The translations under genes were made by a program, and so were the position numbers. Shown in pieces: positions 13,817 through 21,192 of a DNA stretch of 21,192 nt. The stretch covers positions 1 through 21,192 of the forward strand of contig DKMQ01000080.1 of the NCBI GenBank assembly GCA_002470565.1, written 5' to 3'. The notes beneath the pieces were generated by a model that had not been told where the DNA came from, did no database searches, and saw nothing but the letters and a program-made list of their open reading frames with translations. Every line of letters starts with the position of its first letter. Positions within the stretch are counted from its first letter, which is position 1. Source of the stretch: Oceanospirillaceae bacterium UBA7410 (lineage in GTDB: Bacteria; Pseudomonadota; Gammaproteobacteria; Pseudomonadales; Balneatricaceae).

Positions 13817-14844
13817 GACTGCCTGCGCGTTTGGGACGGTGTTACTTCAAAATATTGCCGATAACATTTACTAAAATGAGGGTAAGACACAAACCCACAA
13901 GCCAGTGAAATATCACTCATACTAAGGGCCGTTTGGGTTAGTAATTGGTGGCAACGCTTAAGCCTAAGCTCCAGGTAAAATCGGGTAGGTGTACTATCTA
14001 GATATCGTTGAAATTGGCGCTCAATTTGGCGTCGAGAAATGCCCACCAAAGAAGCTATCTCTTCAGCTGATAGCATTTCTTCCATGTTGTTTTCCATCAG
14101 TGCGATCACGTCTTTGAGATTTTCTGGTAACCTCACATCAGCCTGATTACTTAAAAAAGCAGGCTCTCCTGTGTCATTAATACGATCACAGGTAAGAATG
14201 TCACAAATACCTCTTACAAAAGGTTTACCACGATGCTCCAGCATTAGCTCTAACATCATATCTAACGCACTATTTCCACCAGCACAGCTAAAACATTGCT
14301 CACCTATAATGTACGCTTTATCTTTGAGATCTACACTGGCAAATCGCTCTCTAAGGCTAGCTTTATTTCCCCGATGCACCACACCTGTTTTGCCCTCCAT
14401 TAGGCCAGCTTCAGCTAAGGCAAATAACCCATTCCACAAAGACCCTAATGCCTTTTTACGCAGATCAGATAGCCGTAAAAACTTGATCAGTGGCGCGGGA
14501 GCATGCAGATCTACCCGCAACCCTCCACAAACAACAAACGCGTCAAGATCGTTAAGATTAAGATCATCCAAGCTTTCATCTGCCATCGCGGCAAAGCCTA
14601 AGTCACTGCACACAGGGCTCCCATCTACACTCACCAAGCGAAAAGTGTAAAGCTGTTCTTCACTGAGTAAATTAGCTGTTCGCAATGCATCAAGTGCAGA
14701 GGTAAGTGCCATCATGGAGAAATTTTCTTGCAAGAAAAAGCAGAAGTTGCGAAGCTCCCCCAGTTGTTTAGTGGTGATAGGAGTTCGCGCTGCTTCTATA
14801 GGATACAGCTGAGCTTTAAGCTTTGTGTGGGGGAAGTCTGTCAT
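13813..14844 (-). CDS. GlxA/GbdR-type AraC-family regulator with GATase1-like sensor domain
   Basis: About 343 residues from ATG 14844. The N-terminal two-thirds is a DJ-1/PfpI/GATase1-like domain (FCFFLQENFSMMALTSALDA at the start, VVCGGLRVD with a cysteine at the nucleophile-elbow position, then HRGNKASLRERF and SCAGGNSALDMMLEL). The C-terminal third is an AraC helix-turn-helix pair (EEIASLVGISRRQIERQFQR and MSDISLACGFVSYPHFSKCY). This architecture is that of GlxA, GbdR and CdhR, activators often responding to quaternary amines such as glycine betaine or carnitine; the ligand here is unknown and no betaine genes are nearby. The frame is open to a GTG at 14889, but a strong promoter overlaps that extension, so ATG 14844 is preferred. 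No Shine-Dalgarno sequence precedes it. Confidence 0.92.
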   Translation of the reverse strand: MTDFPHTKLKAQLYPIEAARTPITTKQLGELRNFCFFLQENFSMMALTSALDALRTANLLSEEQLYTFRLVSVDGSPVCSDLGFAAMADESLDDLNLNDLDAFVVCGGLRVDLHAPAPLIKFLRLSDLRKKALGSLWNGLFALAEAGLMEGKTGVVHRGNKASLRERFASVDLKDKAYIIGEQCFSCAGGNSALDMMLELMLEHRGKPFVRGICDILTCDRINDTGEPAFLSNQADVRLPENLKDVIALMENNMEEMLSAEEIASLVGISRRQIERQFQRYLDSTPTRFYLELRLKRCHQLLTQTALSMSDISLACGFVSYPHFSKCYRQYFEVTPSQTRRQS

Positions 14845-14850
14845 AAATAA

Positions 14851-14879
14851 ATTATACCACTGGATTTTGACAGCCTCAA
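14851..14879 (-). promoter_or_regulatory. Near-consensus promoter immediately upstream of the AraC-type regulator
   Basis: On the minus strand, -35 TTGAGG (14874-14879) and a perfect -10 TATAAT (14851-14856) are separated by 17 bases. The -10 ends six bases before the ATG at 14844, so transcription should begin at or within a base or two of the start codon. That implies a leaderless message and rules against the GTG at 14889. Confidence 0.55.
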
Positions 14880-15002
14880 CGCAATTCACCTGTGCATCGG
14901 ATCATCTATTAATGTTAGCAACTAAGTGACTTATAAGTTTTGCTGCTTAGTCGTGCTATTCATGCCAAAATAGCCTCATTAGCAAATGCTTGAGTTTAGA
15001 TT

Positions 15003-15848
15003 ATGAATTTTACCGGTACTAAGAAATACGTCGCCACCAAAGACTTACAAATGGCTGTTAATGCTGCAGTCACCTTGCAACGCCCCTTATTAATTAAAGG
15101 CGAGCCTGGCACCGGTAAAACCTTGCTCGCAGAAGAAGTGGCCCAAGCGTTAGGTATGCCGTTAATGCAATGGCATGTGAAATCTACCACCAAGGCCCAA
15201 CAAGGATTATACGAATATGATGCAGTGTCACGCTTGCGAGACTCGCAGCTAGGCAATGAGAAAGTTAATGATGTGGGAAATTACATTAAAAAGGGCAAAC
15301 TATGGCAAGCCTTTGATGCGGATGAACGTGTTGTATTGTTGATTGATGAAATAGATAAAGCCGACATTGAATTTCCTAACGACTTATTGGTAGAGCTGGA
15401 TAAAATGGAGTTTCATGTTTATGAAACAGGGCAGCGCGTCCAAGCTAAACATCGTCCTGTGGTTATTATTACTAGTAATAATGAGAAAGAACTGCCTGAT
15501 GCCTTTTTACGACGCTGTTTTTTCCATTACATTAACTTCCCTGACAAAAAAACCATGAAGGCCATTGTGGATGTGCATTATCCAGACATTAGCCAAGCCC
15601 TTGTAGCAGAAGCTATGCAGATGTTTTTTGATGTGCGCGACATCCCTGGCCTAAAGAAGAAACCCTCCACCTCTGAACTTATTGATTGGTTAAAGCTGCT
15701 TATGGCAGACGAAATCCCTGAAGATTTATTAGCCAACCGTGATCCAACAAAGGCCATACCTCCCCTTTACGGCGCCTTGTTAAAAAATGAACAAGACGTT
15801 GCTCTACTAGAGCGGCTGGCATTTATGGCCCGCAGGGAACAGCGTTAG
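15003..15848 (+). CDS. MoxR-family AAA+ ATPase
   Basis: A 281-residue AAA+ ATPase of the MoxR group. Walker A is GEPGTGKT (33-40), Walker B is LLIDEID (112-118), sensor 1 is IITSNNEKELPDAF and the arginine-finger region is LRRC directly after it. MoxR proteins form hexameric rings and act as chaperones that, with a VWA partner, mature or load cofactors into other enzymes (for example CoxD/CoxE with CO dehydrogenase, or NorQ/NorD). The partner VWA gene follows after five bases. The length is typical and the gene appears complete. ATG 15003 is preceded by a GAG eight bases upstream. Which enzyme is served is not indicated by the neighbours. Confidence 0.95.
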   Translation: MNFTGTKKYVATKDLQMAVNAAVTLQRPLLIKGEPGTGKTLLAEEVAQALGMPLMQWHVKSTTKAQQGLYEYDAVSRLRDSQLGNEKVNDVGNYIKKGKLWQAFDADERVVLLIDEIDKADIEFPNDLLVELDKMEFHVYETGQRVQAKHRPVVIITSNNEKELPDAFLRRCFFHYINFPDKKTMKAIVDVHYPDISQALVAEAMQMFFDVRDIPGLKKKPSTSELIDWLKLLMADEIPEDLLANRDPTKAIPPLYGALLKNEQDVALLERLAFMARREQR

Positions 15849-15853
15849 TTACT

Positions 15854-17029
15854 ATGCTAGTTAACTTTTTTTACACTTTAAAGCGTGCTCAAATTCCTGT
15901 TTCAATCAAAGAATATTTGATATTACTGGAAGCCCTGCAACATCATCTAGCTTTTGCAGACATAGACGACTTTTATCACCTTGCACGCATCTGCCTGGTA
16001 AAAGATGAAGCCAACTTCGATAAATTTGATCGTGTATTTGGTGCGTATTTTAAGCAGTTAGAAAGCTTAGAAGATGTGCTAAGCGCCCTCATTCCAGAAG
16101 AATGGTTGCGCGCAGAGTTTATGAAACAGCTTAGTGATGAAGACAAAGCAAAAATTGAGTCCTTAGGCGGGTTAGAAGAGCTATTAGACGCCTTTAAAGA
16201 ACGCCTTAAAGAGCAAGAAAAACGCCACCAAGGCGGCAGTAAGTGGATTGGCACTGGAGGCACTTCTCCATTTGGTCACAGTGGTTACCATCCAGAGGGC
16301 ATCCGTGTGGGCGGTGAAAGCCGCAATAAGAGCGCTGCAAAAGTGTGGGAAAAGCGCCAATTTAAAGACCTTGATGATAGCGTGGTATTAGGCACTCGCA
16401 ACATAAAAGTAGCCCTTAGAAAGCTGCGCCAATTTGCCCGCACAGGTGCTGCAGATGAGTTGGATCTAGATCATACGATCAGCGCTACAGCTAAAAATGC
16501 TGGCATGCTAGACCTTAAGCTTGTGCCCGAGCGGCACAACGCTGTAAAAGTGTTACTTATGCTTGATGTGGGTGGGTCTATGGACCCTTATATCCAAGTG
16601 TGTGAAGAATTATTTGCCGCTTGTCGCTCTGAGTTTAAACATTTAGAACATTTTTACTTTCATAATTTTGTGTATGAGAGCCTTTGGCGTAACAATATGC
16701 GCAGGCAACATGAACGCACTAGTGTGTATGACATTATTCACACCTATGGCCGTGATTATAAGGTTATTTTTGTGGGTGACGCCTCCATGTCACCCTATGA
16801 AATAAATAGCCCATATGGCAGTGTGGAGCATATGAATGCAGAGCCTGGCCATGTTTGGATGCAAAGGCTCACCAATCATTTTGATACAGTGACATGGCTT
16901 AACCCAGTGGCACCCGATCATTGGCGCTATACCCAGTCTGTGGGCATGACCAAGCAGCTTATGGATGACAAAATGTTCCCTATGACTTTAAGTGGACTAA
17001 GTGATGCCATTAAGGCTCTAGCAAAATGA
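15854..17029 (+). CDS. CoxE-like VWA domain-containing protein
   Basis: A 391-residue protein with a C-terminal von Willebrand A-type domain (about 225-390). The metal-ion-dependent adhesion motif reads LDVGGSMD, with Asp238, Gly240 and Ser242 in the DxGxS form seen in this CoxE-like subfamily. The N-terminal half (1-130) is helical and acidic, probably the contact with the MoxR ring. A glycine-rich linker (GGSKWIGTGGTSPFGHSGYH, about 128-147) follows. Pairing with the MoxR gene is typical of a chaperone module that inserts or activates metal centres or remodels a target complex. It overlaps the following Fe-S/hydrolase gene by four bases (ATGA), so that gene is co-translated with the module. 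Confidence 0.93.
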   Translation: MLVNFFYTLKRAQIPVSIKEYLILLEALQHHLAFADIDDFYHLARICLVKDEANFDKFDRVFGAYFKQLESLEDVLSALIPEEWLRAEFMKQLSDEDKAKIESLGGLEELLDAFKERLKEQEKRHQGGSKWIGTGGTSPFGHSGYHPEGIRVGGESRNKSAAKVWEKRQFKDLDDSVVLGTRNIKVALRKLRQFARTGAADELDLDHTISATAKNAGMLDLKLVPERHNAVKVLLMLDVGGSMDPYIQVCEELFAACRSEFKHLEHFYFHNFVYESLWRNNMRRQHERTSVYDIIHTYGRDYKVIFVGDASMSPYEINSPYGSVEHMNAEPGHVWMQRLTNHFDTVTWLNPVAPDHWRYTQSVGMTKQLMDDKMFPMTLSGLSDAIKALAK

Positions 17030-18129
17030 CTAAGCTTGAGCGCAATAATCCTGTTATTTGCACTTGCTTTAACGTACATCAAGATAGTGTCAAAGAAGCC
17101 ATTGAAAAAGGCTATGACGACTTTCGTAAACTACGGGTAGCCCTTGGCGTGGCTGGAGATTGTGGTAATTGCCATCGCCCTATTAATAGCTTACTTAAAG
17201 CCCATCGCCGCGCCCAAACACCCGCAAAAGTGGAGCCTTTAAGGCGCAGATTCCCCATGCCATGGAAACACATGAGCCTTGCAAAAATTGAGCAAGAGTA
17301 CTCTCCCAGCTCCTGTGTAGAAGACATTATGGTGTATATCAATGACTACATAAGCCACTCACAGATGGCTCAAGATACACTCAATTATCAAGCCAATCTT
17401 AGTTACGGTGATGCCACAACAACGAAAGGCGAAAGACTAGATTACTTTGCAGCCAAAACTGGTGGCCCTTTAGTCATTTATATTCATGGCGGTTATTGGC
17501 AGCAACTTAGCAAAGATGAATCCTGCTTTATGGCCCCTGGATTAAACGAGCAAGGCACTCACTTAGCTGTGGTCGACTACACCCTTGCGCCAGAAGCTAC
17601 CATTAACCAAATGATCGCCCAGTGTTGCTATGCAGTGGCTTGGCTAATCGCACAAAATGAAACACTAGGCTTTGATACTAACAGGGTGATCATTGCAGGC
17701 AGCTCTGCAGGGGCACATTTATGTGCCAGCGTATTACAAGCGGCCCAACAAAGCCTTCACGGCCTTAGCCCACAGTCTATTGGAGGTGCAGTGCTTATCA
17801 GTGGTGTCTATGATTTGCGCCCATTGGTAAACACTTACATCAACGAACCACTGCACCTCACTCCACAAAGTGCCACAGATCTAAGCCCAGGGCTGTTTAC
17901 AAATAAAGGCTTACCGCCTTGCATTATTGCTTATGGCAGCAACGAAACCCAGGAGTTTAAGCGTCAAAGCCAAGAGTACCATCAACAGCTATTGAGCGAC
18001 GGTGCAGCCAGCCAGTGTTTTGAGGTGGATACTAAAAACCACTTTGACATCGTATTTGACCTAGCGAAAGAAGGTGCAAATATTAACCAAAAGCTGACCC
18101 AATTAATGACTGACTTAATTTTCGACTAA
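17026..18129 (+). CDS. Fusion of a Bfd-type [2Fe-2S] domain with an alpha/beta hydrolase (kynurenine-formamidase-like)
   Basis: One uninterrupted 367-residue frame with two unrelated parts. Residues 1-62 are a bacterioferritin-associated-ferredoxin domain: Cys12-x-Cys14 and Cys46-x2-Cys49 with a 31-residue gap, the spacing of E. coli Bfd, predicting a [2Fe-2S] cluster. After a basic linker (60-76, RRAQ to LRRRF), residues 78-367 are an alpha/beta hydrolase resembling bacterial kynurenine formamidases and carboxylesterases: oxyanion motif HGGYW (154-158), nucleophile elbow GSSAGAH (Ser227), likely acid Glu307 in SNETQEF and catalytic His339 in NHF. All cluster ligands and the catalytic triad look intact. 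It overlaps the VWA gene by ATGA. An internal start at ATG 17257 or 17272 could also yield the hydrolase alone, although no convincing ribosome site is present. Alternatively a lost stop codon may have joined two genes. Confidence 0.85.
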   Translation: MTKLERNNPVICTCFNVHQDSVKEAIEKGYDDFRKLRVALGVAGDCGNCHRPINSLLKAHRRAQTPAKVEPLRRRFPMPWKHMSLAKIEQEYSPSSCVEDIMVYINDYISHSQMAQDTLNYQANLSYGDATTTKGERLDYFAAKTGGPLVIYIHGGYWQQLSKDESCFMAPGLNEQGTHLAVVDYTLAPEATINQMIAQCCYAVAWLIAQNETLGFDTNRVIIAGSSAGAHLCASVLQAAQQSLHGLSPQSIGGAVLISGVYDLRPLVNTYINEPLHLTPQSATDLSPGLFTNKGLPPCIIAYGSNETQEFKRQSQEYHQQLLSDGAASQCFEVDTKNHFDIVFDLAKEGANINQKLTQLMTDLIFD

Positions 18130-18168
18130 AACGCCAGCAATGTGTGAGTTTTAGACTAAGCTTTAGTC

Positions 18169-18435
18169 ATGATAAAAAATAACTTAACCACCACAGCTAT
18201 AATGGCCATTGCATTAATATGGCTTACGGCATGTAGTGTTGGCCCAAAGATTGATCCTCAGCAACAGCAATTAGCTGCAGACATATACGCCCAGTTATCA
18301 CTTGGATATATGGAAAGTGGGCAGCTGGCCTTGGCGCAGCAACGATTACAAAAAGCTCAAGTGTTAAACCCCAATGGTATGCTTACCCTTAAAGCTGCAA
18401 AAAAATGGCAGCAACTGCAACTCACTCAACCATAA
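18169..18435 (+). CDS. Small lipoprotein with one TPR-like repeat
   Basis: An 88-residue predicted lipoprotein. Residues 1-21 form a lipoprotein signal ending in the lipobox LTAC (lipidated Cys22). The mature part contains one tetratricopeptide-like hairpin, LAADIYAQLSLGYMESGQLA then LAQQRLQKAQVLNPNG, resembling the first repeat of PilW/PilF-type pilotins, followed by a short helix. Full PilW/PilF proteins have several repeats (about 230-250 residues), so this is either a minimal relative or a shortened one; no pilus genes are nearby. It starts 40 bases after the hydrolase. There is no clear ribosome site; a near-perfect 7-base inverted repeat (GACTAAG, then TTTAGTC, 18153-18167) sits directly before the ATG. 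Confidence 0.75.
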   Translation: MIKNNLTTTAIMAIALIWLTACSVGPKIDPQQQQLAADIYAQLSLGYMESGQLALAQQRLQKAQVLNPNGMLTLKAAKKWQQLQLTQP

Positions 18436-18489
18436 CCACCAATCAATACAGGTAATCTAGCTAAAGTGCTGCTTTCATAGCTTGGCTTA

Positions 18490-18508
18490 GTTATACTTAT
18501 GCTATAAC
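18490..18508 (+). promoter_or_regulatory. Inverted repeat and possible promoter before the second lipoprotein gene
   Basis: GTTATA (18490-18495) and TATAAC (18503-18508) are perfect 6-base arms with a 7-base loop. TATAAC could be a -10 box with TTGGCT (18482-18487) as a -35, though the 15-base spacing is short; TATACT (18492-18497) is an alternative -10. Located 33 bases before ATG 18542. Weak evidence. Confidence 0.25.
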
Positions 18509-18541
18509 GATTAAATTAACGTGTTAAAAGGATCTTGAGCA

Positions 18542-18988
18542 ATGTTAAAACAAATTATTAAAGCAGCAAGTTTAGTGTTTGGGCTGCTATTGATGACTGC
18601 TTGTAGCCTGCCTGCTACCACTATACCCACTGCAGATGGCAATACATTGGCGGGCAACAGCCCAGCAGTGACAAATTCTTACGCAGACATTCCTATCTCT
18701 GCCAACGATGAGCTTGCCGTAGATAAATCTTTGTTACTAAACACAGGTGAACAATGGATTGGGCGCGCAGTGCTTAAATCTAAGTTAGATCCGGTGCAGG
18801 CATTTGAATACTATTTAAAAAATATGCCTAACCAAGGCTGGTTAAACATTACCTCTGTGCAATCTGACGTATCAGTGCTGACCTACGAAAAAGGCAGCCG
18901 TGTGGCTACCATTCAGATTAAGCGTGGCACCCTTCGGGGAAGCCAAATTTCTGTGACCGTGTCACCCAGAGATGCACTGTCACAATAA
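18542..18988 (+). CDS. Small lipoprotein of unknown function
   Basis: A 148-residue predicted lipoprotein, with signal and lipobox MTAC (lipidated Cys21). Residues 25-60 form a Ser/Thr/Pro/Ala-rich linker. Residues 60-145 form a compact alpha/beta domain with motifs ERS-like LDKSLLLNTGEQWIGR, AFEYYLKNMPNQGW and VATIQIKRGTLRGSQI. I recall similar short lipoproteins of unknown role in Proteobacteria, in which a bound fragment is described as acting on peptide or lipid substrates only by speculation, so no function is assigned. An AAGGA ribosome site lies about ten bases before ATG 18542. It is convergent with glpK, with a palindromic terminator-like element after it. Confidence 0.75.
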   Translation: MLKQIIKAASLVFGLLLMTACSLPATTIPTADGNTLAGNSPAVTNSYADIPISANDELAVDKSLLLNTGEQWIGRAVLKSKLDPVQAFEYYLKNMPNQGWLNITSVQSDVSVLTYEKGSRVATIQIKRGTLRGSQISVTVSPRDALSQ

Positions 18989-19018
18989 GACAAAAACAGC
19001 ATTTTGCAATATTGCTTG

Positions 19019-19034
19019 GCCTGCTTAAGCAGGC
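19019..19034. terminator. Palindromic hairpin at the glpK end, convergent with the lipoprotein gene
   Basis: A perfect 16-base palindrome folds as GCCTGC-TTAA-GCAGGC and includes the glpK stop codon (19025-19027). On the plus strand a loosely T-rich stretch (19035-19047) follows. A second perfect palindrome, GCAATATTGC (19006-19015), lies beside it. Position between convergent genes supports a bidirectional terminator, though neither side has a strong U-run. Confidence 0.45.
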
Positions 19035-20518
19035 TGGGTTTGTACTTTACTCACAGCATTAAGCCAACCATCGTACAGTTGATCTCTTTTGGCCTTTGGC
19101 ATAGTCGCCTCAAAGCTTCGGTCGCACTGCCACATTTGGCTAATCTCATCTAATGAAGCGTACACCTTGCTCTGCAAGCCTGCCAAATAAGCCACGCCTA
19201 AGGCGCTACTTTCTACACACGTAGGCCTATCAACTCGCGCATCTAACATGTTGGCTAAGTGATTTAAAAACCAGTCATTCACTACCATGCCGCCATCTAC
19301 CCTTAAGGTTTCAAGTAACACACCATCATTTTTCATCGCTTCTTGTAGGTCTTTAGTTTGGTAACACACAGACTGAACACCTGCACTGACAATCTCTTCA
19401 ATGCCAGTATCACGGGTTAAACCGGATATGGCCCCTCGTGCCTGAGGGTCCCAATAAGGCGCACCAAGGCCAGTGAATGCCGGCACCATATACACGCCGT
19501 GATCTATGGCTATTGAGCCTGCGAGCTTCTCAGCCTCGCTTGCACTACCAATAATTTTTAAGCCATCCCTTAGCCATTGAATAGCTGCGCCTGCTACAAA
19601 AATACTACCTTCCAAGGCATACACTGGCTTACCATTAAGGCGGTATGCCATAGTAGTTAACAAACGGCTCATGGATTTTTGTGGTTTGTCACCTGTATTT
19701 AGCATTAAAAAACAGCCTGTACCATAGGTGCTTTTAGCCATGCCTGAGGCAAAGCACGCTTGACCAAAAAGAGCAGCATGTTGATCACCTGCTACCGCAT
19801 AGATCGGTAACGGATGCCCTAGAATATCTGCTTCAATAAGCCCATAGTTATCAGCCGTGTCTTTAACTTCTGGCAACATCTGTTTGGGGATATTAAATAA
19901 CGCTAGTAAGTCTTCATCCCACATTTGAGTATGGATGTTAAACATTAAAGTGCGGCAAGCATTGGTAGCATCTGTGGCATGAATACGCCCACCACTTAAA
20001 TGCCACATAAGGTAGCTATCCACAGTGCCAAATAGTAGCTCACCTTTTTTTGCTAGCGCACGAGAGCCTTCTACATGATCTAATATCCAGCTCAGTTTAG
20101 AAGCTGAAAAATAAGGATCTAACAATAACCCTGTTTTGGCGTTAACCATCGGTTCATGGCCGCTTTGCTTGAGAGCATCGCATACTTTAGCAGTGCGACG
20201 GTCTTGCCATACAATAGCAGGGTAGATAGCTTGGCCTGTGTTTTTGTCCCACACCAAAGTAGTTTCACGCTGGTTAGTGATACCAATACCAGCAATTTGA
20301 GAGGCCTTTAGCCCACTATCTTCAAGGGCTTTTTGGCACACTGCCACAACCGTATCTACAAGGTCTTGAGGGTGATGCTCTACCCAGCCATTTTGTGGGT
20401 AATGTTGTTCAAATTCCTTTTGGGCGCTGCTTACAATAGAGCCATCTTTAGCAAAGATAATGCAGCGTGAGCTTGTTGTGCCTTGATCTATGGTGAGAAG
20501 GTAAGCGTTGTCAGCCAT
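19025..20518 (-). CDS. glpK: Glycerol kinase
   Basis: A 497-residue FGGY-family kinase, phosphorylating glycerol to sn-glycerol 3-phosphate with ATP. Family features are [12 protein letters not shown] near residue 8 (phosphate-binding loop), [39 protein letters not shown] and [20 protein letters not shown]; all look intact and the length is typical. Glycerol utilisation partners (glpF, glpD, glpR) are not in the window. Its ATG (20518) overlaps the ubiD stop by one base (TAATG), so it is probably translated by reinitiation after UbiD. This pairing of ubiquinone synthesis with glycerol entry is not a standard operon; a shared respiratory link through quinone-dependent glycerol-3-phosphate dehydrogenase is possible but speculative. 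Confidence 0.96.
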   Translation of the reverse strand: MADNAYLLTIDQGTTSSRCIIFAKDGSIVSSAQKEFEQHYPQNGWVEHHPQDLVDTVVAVCQKALEDSGLKASQIAGIGITNQRETTLVWDKNTGQAIYPAIVWQDRRTAKVCDALKQSGHEPMVNAKTGLLLDPYFSASKLSWILDHVEGSRALAKKGELLFGTVDSYLMWHLSGGRIHATDATNACRTLMFNIHTQMWDEDLLALFNIPKQMLPEVKDTADNYGLIEADILGHPLPIYAVAGDQHAALFGQACFASGMAKSTYGTGCFLMLNTGDKPQKSMSRLLTTMAYRLNGKPVYALEGSIFVAGAAIQWLRDGLKIIGSASEAEKLAGSIAIDHGVYMVPAFTGLGAPYWDPQARGAISGLTRDTGIEEIVSAGVQSVCYQTKDLQEAMKNDGVLLETLRVDGGMVVNDWFLNHLANMLDARVDRPTCVESSALGVAYLAGLQSKVYASLDEISQMWQCDRSFEATMPKAKRDQLYDGWLNAVSKVQTQPA

Positions 20519-21192
20519 TATTTATCCTCAGGGCTAGTGATATTAAAAATACCCAGCTCGTCCCACATATCATCCACACGTTGCTTTACAGATTCGTCCA
20601 TAGTGATGGTAGTGCCCCATTCTCGGGTGGTTTCGCCTTCCCATTTATTGGTAGCGTCCATACCCATTTTAGAGCCTAAACCAGATACGGGTGATGCGAA
20701 GTCTAAATAATCAATCGGTGTGTTTTCTACTAGCATCGTGTCTCGTGCTGGGTCCATGCGCGTAGTCATGGCCCAAATCACGTCTTTCCAGTCACGGGCG
20801 TTTATATCATCATCAGTAACAATGACAAATTTGGTGTACATAAATTGGCGTAAAAAAGACCATACGCCCATCATCACTCTCTTGGCGTGGCCTGGGTATT
20901 GCTTCTTTATGGTGACTATCGCCATGCGATAGGAGCACCCTTCTGGGGGAAGATAGAAGTCTGTGATTTCTGGAAATTGTTTTTGTAACAAAGGTATAAA
21001 CACTTCGTTTAGGGCCACACCTAGTATTGCTGGCTCATCTGGCGGTCGGCCTGTAAAGGTACTATGATAAATAGGGTCTTTACGGTGAGTGATGCGCGTT
21101 ACAGTGAATACTGGAAAACTGTCTACTTCGTTATAGTAACCGGTGTGATCACCAAAGGGGCCTTCATCTGCCATATCATCAGGCTTGATGTG
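20518..21192 (-). CDS. ubiD: UbiD family decarboxylase (4-hydroxy-3-polyprenylbenzoate decarboxylase), C-terminal part
   Basis: The C-terminal 224 residues of a UbiD decarboxylase; the frame runs off the right edge, so the N-terminal half (full proteins are about 490 residues) is missing. UbiD removes the carboxylate from 4-hydroxy-3-polyprenylbenzoate in ubiquinone synthesis, using prenylated FMN supplied by UbiX. The visible motif [11 protein letters not shown] carries the acidic residues of the active site. [33 protein letters not shown] and [18 protein letters not shown] are typical of UbiD proper rather than of phenolic-acid decarboxylases. A start at ATG 21174 is only an internal methionine. 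Coupled to glpK by a one-base stop/start overlap. Confidence 0.95.
   Translation of the reverse strand, partial: HIKPDDMADEGPFGDHTGYYNEVDSFPVFTVTRITHRKDPIYHSTFTGRPPDEPAILGVALNEVFIPLLQKQFPEITDFYLPPEGCSYRMAIVTIKKQYPGHAKRVMMGVWSFLRQFMYTKFVIVTDDDINARDWKDVIWAMTTRMDPARDTMLVENTPIDYLDFASPVSGLGSKMGMDATNKWEGETTREWGTTITMDESVKQRVDDMWDELGIFNITSPEDK

Noticed and set aside
14171..14650. A 159-residue open frame on the plus strand opposite the AraC-type regulator
   Set aside because: It is antisense to a gene with clear domains, has no family resemblance, and its composition is that expected of a shadow frame.
14845..14889. GTG-initiated 15-residue extension of the AraC-type regulator
   Set aside because: A near-consensus promoter lies inside it; ATG 14844 is better supported.
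14890..15002. Inverted repeats ACTAAG/CTTAGT (14921-14951) and ACTTATAAGT (14929-14938) upstream of the MoxR gene
   Set aside because: The repeats have different centres, are short and A/T-rich, and no good -35/-10 pair accompanies them; likely chance.
15003..18129. MoxR/VWA/hydrolase as an anti-phage defence system
   Set aside because: AAA+ and VWA proteins do occur in defence loci, but the CoxD/CoxE-like types here are housekeeping-style chaperones and no nuclease, toxin or mobile gene is near.
1..21192. Mobile elements, CRISPR arrays, tRNA or rRNA genes
   Set aside because: No transposase, integrase, direct-repeat array, terminal repeat or tRNA-like cloverleaf was recognised on either strand.

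Overview
The window looks like a chromosomal segment of a Gammaproteobacterium, probably free-living. The support is the gene content: UbiD for ubiquinone, a purE-purK operon, a TPP riboswitch ahead of thiB, an OmpA-family protein, a DUF1501/DUF1800 pair, and a MoxR/VWA pair. Base composition is moderate and looks even throughout (judged by eye, not computed). I cannot place genus or family. I see no insertion sequence, integrase, tRNA, rRNA, CRISPR array or phage gene, and coding density is high. No stretch of more than 300 bases lacks a gene; the longest, 8915-9200, is filled by a riboswitch leader and its promoter.

Layout. (1) 1-2174: the last codons of a LacI-type regulator, then a class V aminotransferase/cysteine-desulfurase-like enzyme divergent from an Lrp/AsnC regulator. 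(2) 2249-7146, minus strand: DUF938 methyltransferase, DUF1800, DUF1501 (Tat signal) and an exported protein of unknown family form a tight operon, followed by an OmpA-family protein with its own promoter. (3) 7221-7662: a promoter with an operator-like dyad, then a glutaredoxin-fold protein lacking the active-site cysteine. (4) 7895-9163, minus strand: a thiamine-binding protein (thiB) under a TPP riboswitch, without thiP or thiQ beside it. (5) 9201-13096, minus strand: purE, purK, ornithine cyclodeaminase/mu-crystallin, a two-helix K+ channel and a DUF3445 haem-dependent-demethylase-like protein, packed with overlaps or gaps of a few bases. (6) 13205-14844: a HAD phosphatase convergent with a GATase1/AraC (GlxA/GbdR-type) regulator. 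(7) 15003-18988, plus strand: a MoxR AAA+ ATPase, a CoxE-like VWA protein, and one ORF fusing a Bfd-type [2Fe-2S] domain to an alpha/beta hydrolase, followed by two small lipoproteins. (8) 19025-21192, minus strand: glpK translationally coupled to ubiD, which runs off the right edge.

Most genes are familiar housekeeping or conserved-hypothetical genes. The points most worth a second look are: the Bfd-hydrolase fusion at the end of the MoxR/VWA operon; the cysteine-less glutaredoxin; the purEK operon carrying a K+ channel and a DUF3445 protein; the layered control of thiB (promoter dyad, riboswitch, and an anti-SD helix); and two regulator genes whose best promoters leave almost no 5' leader. 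I see no clear evidence of a new defence or mobile system.
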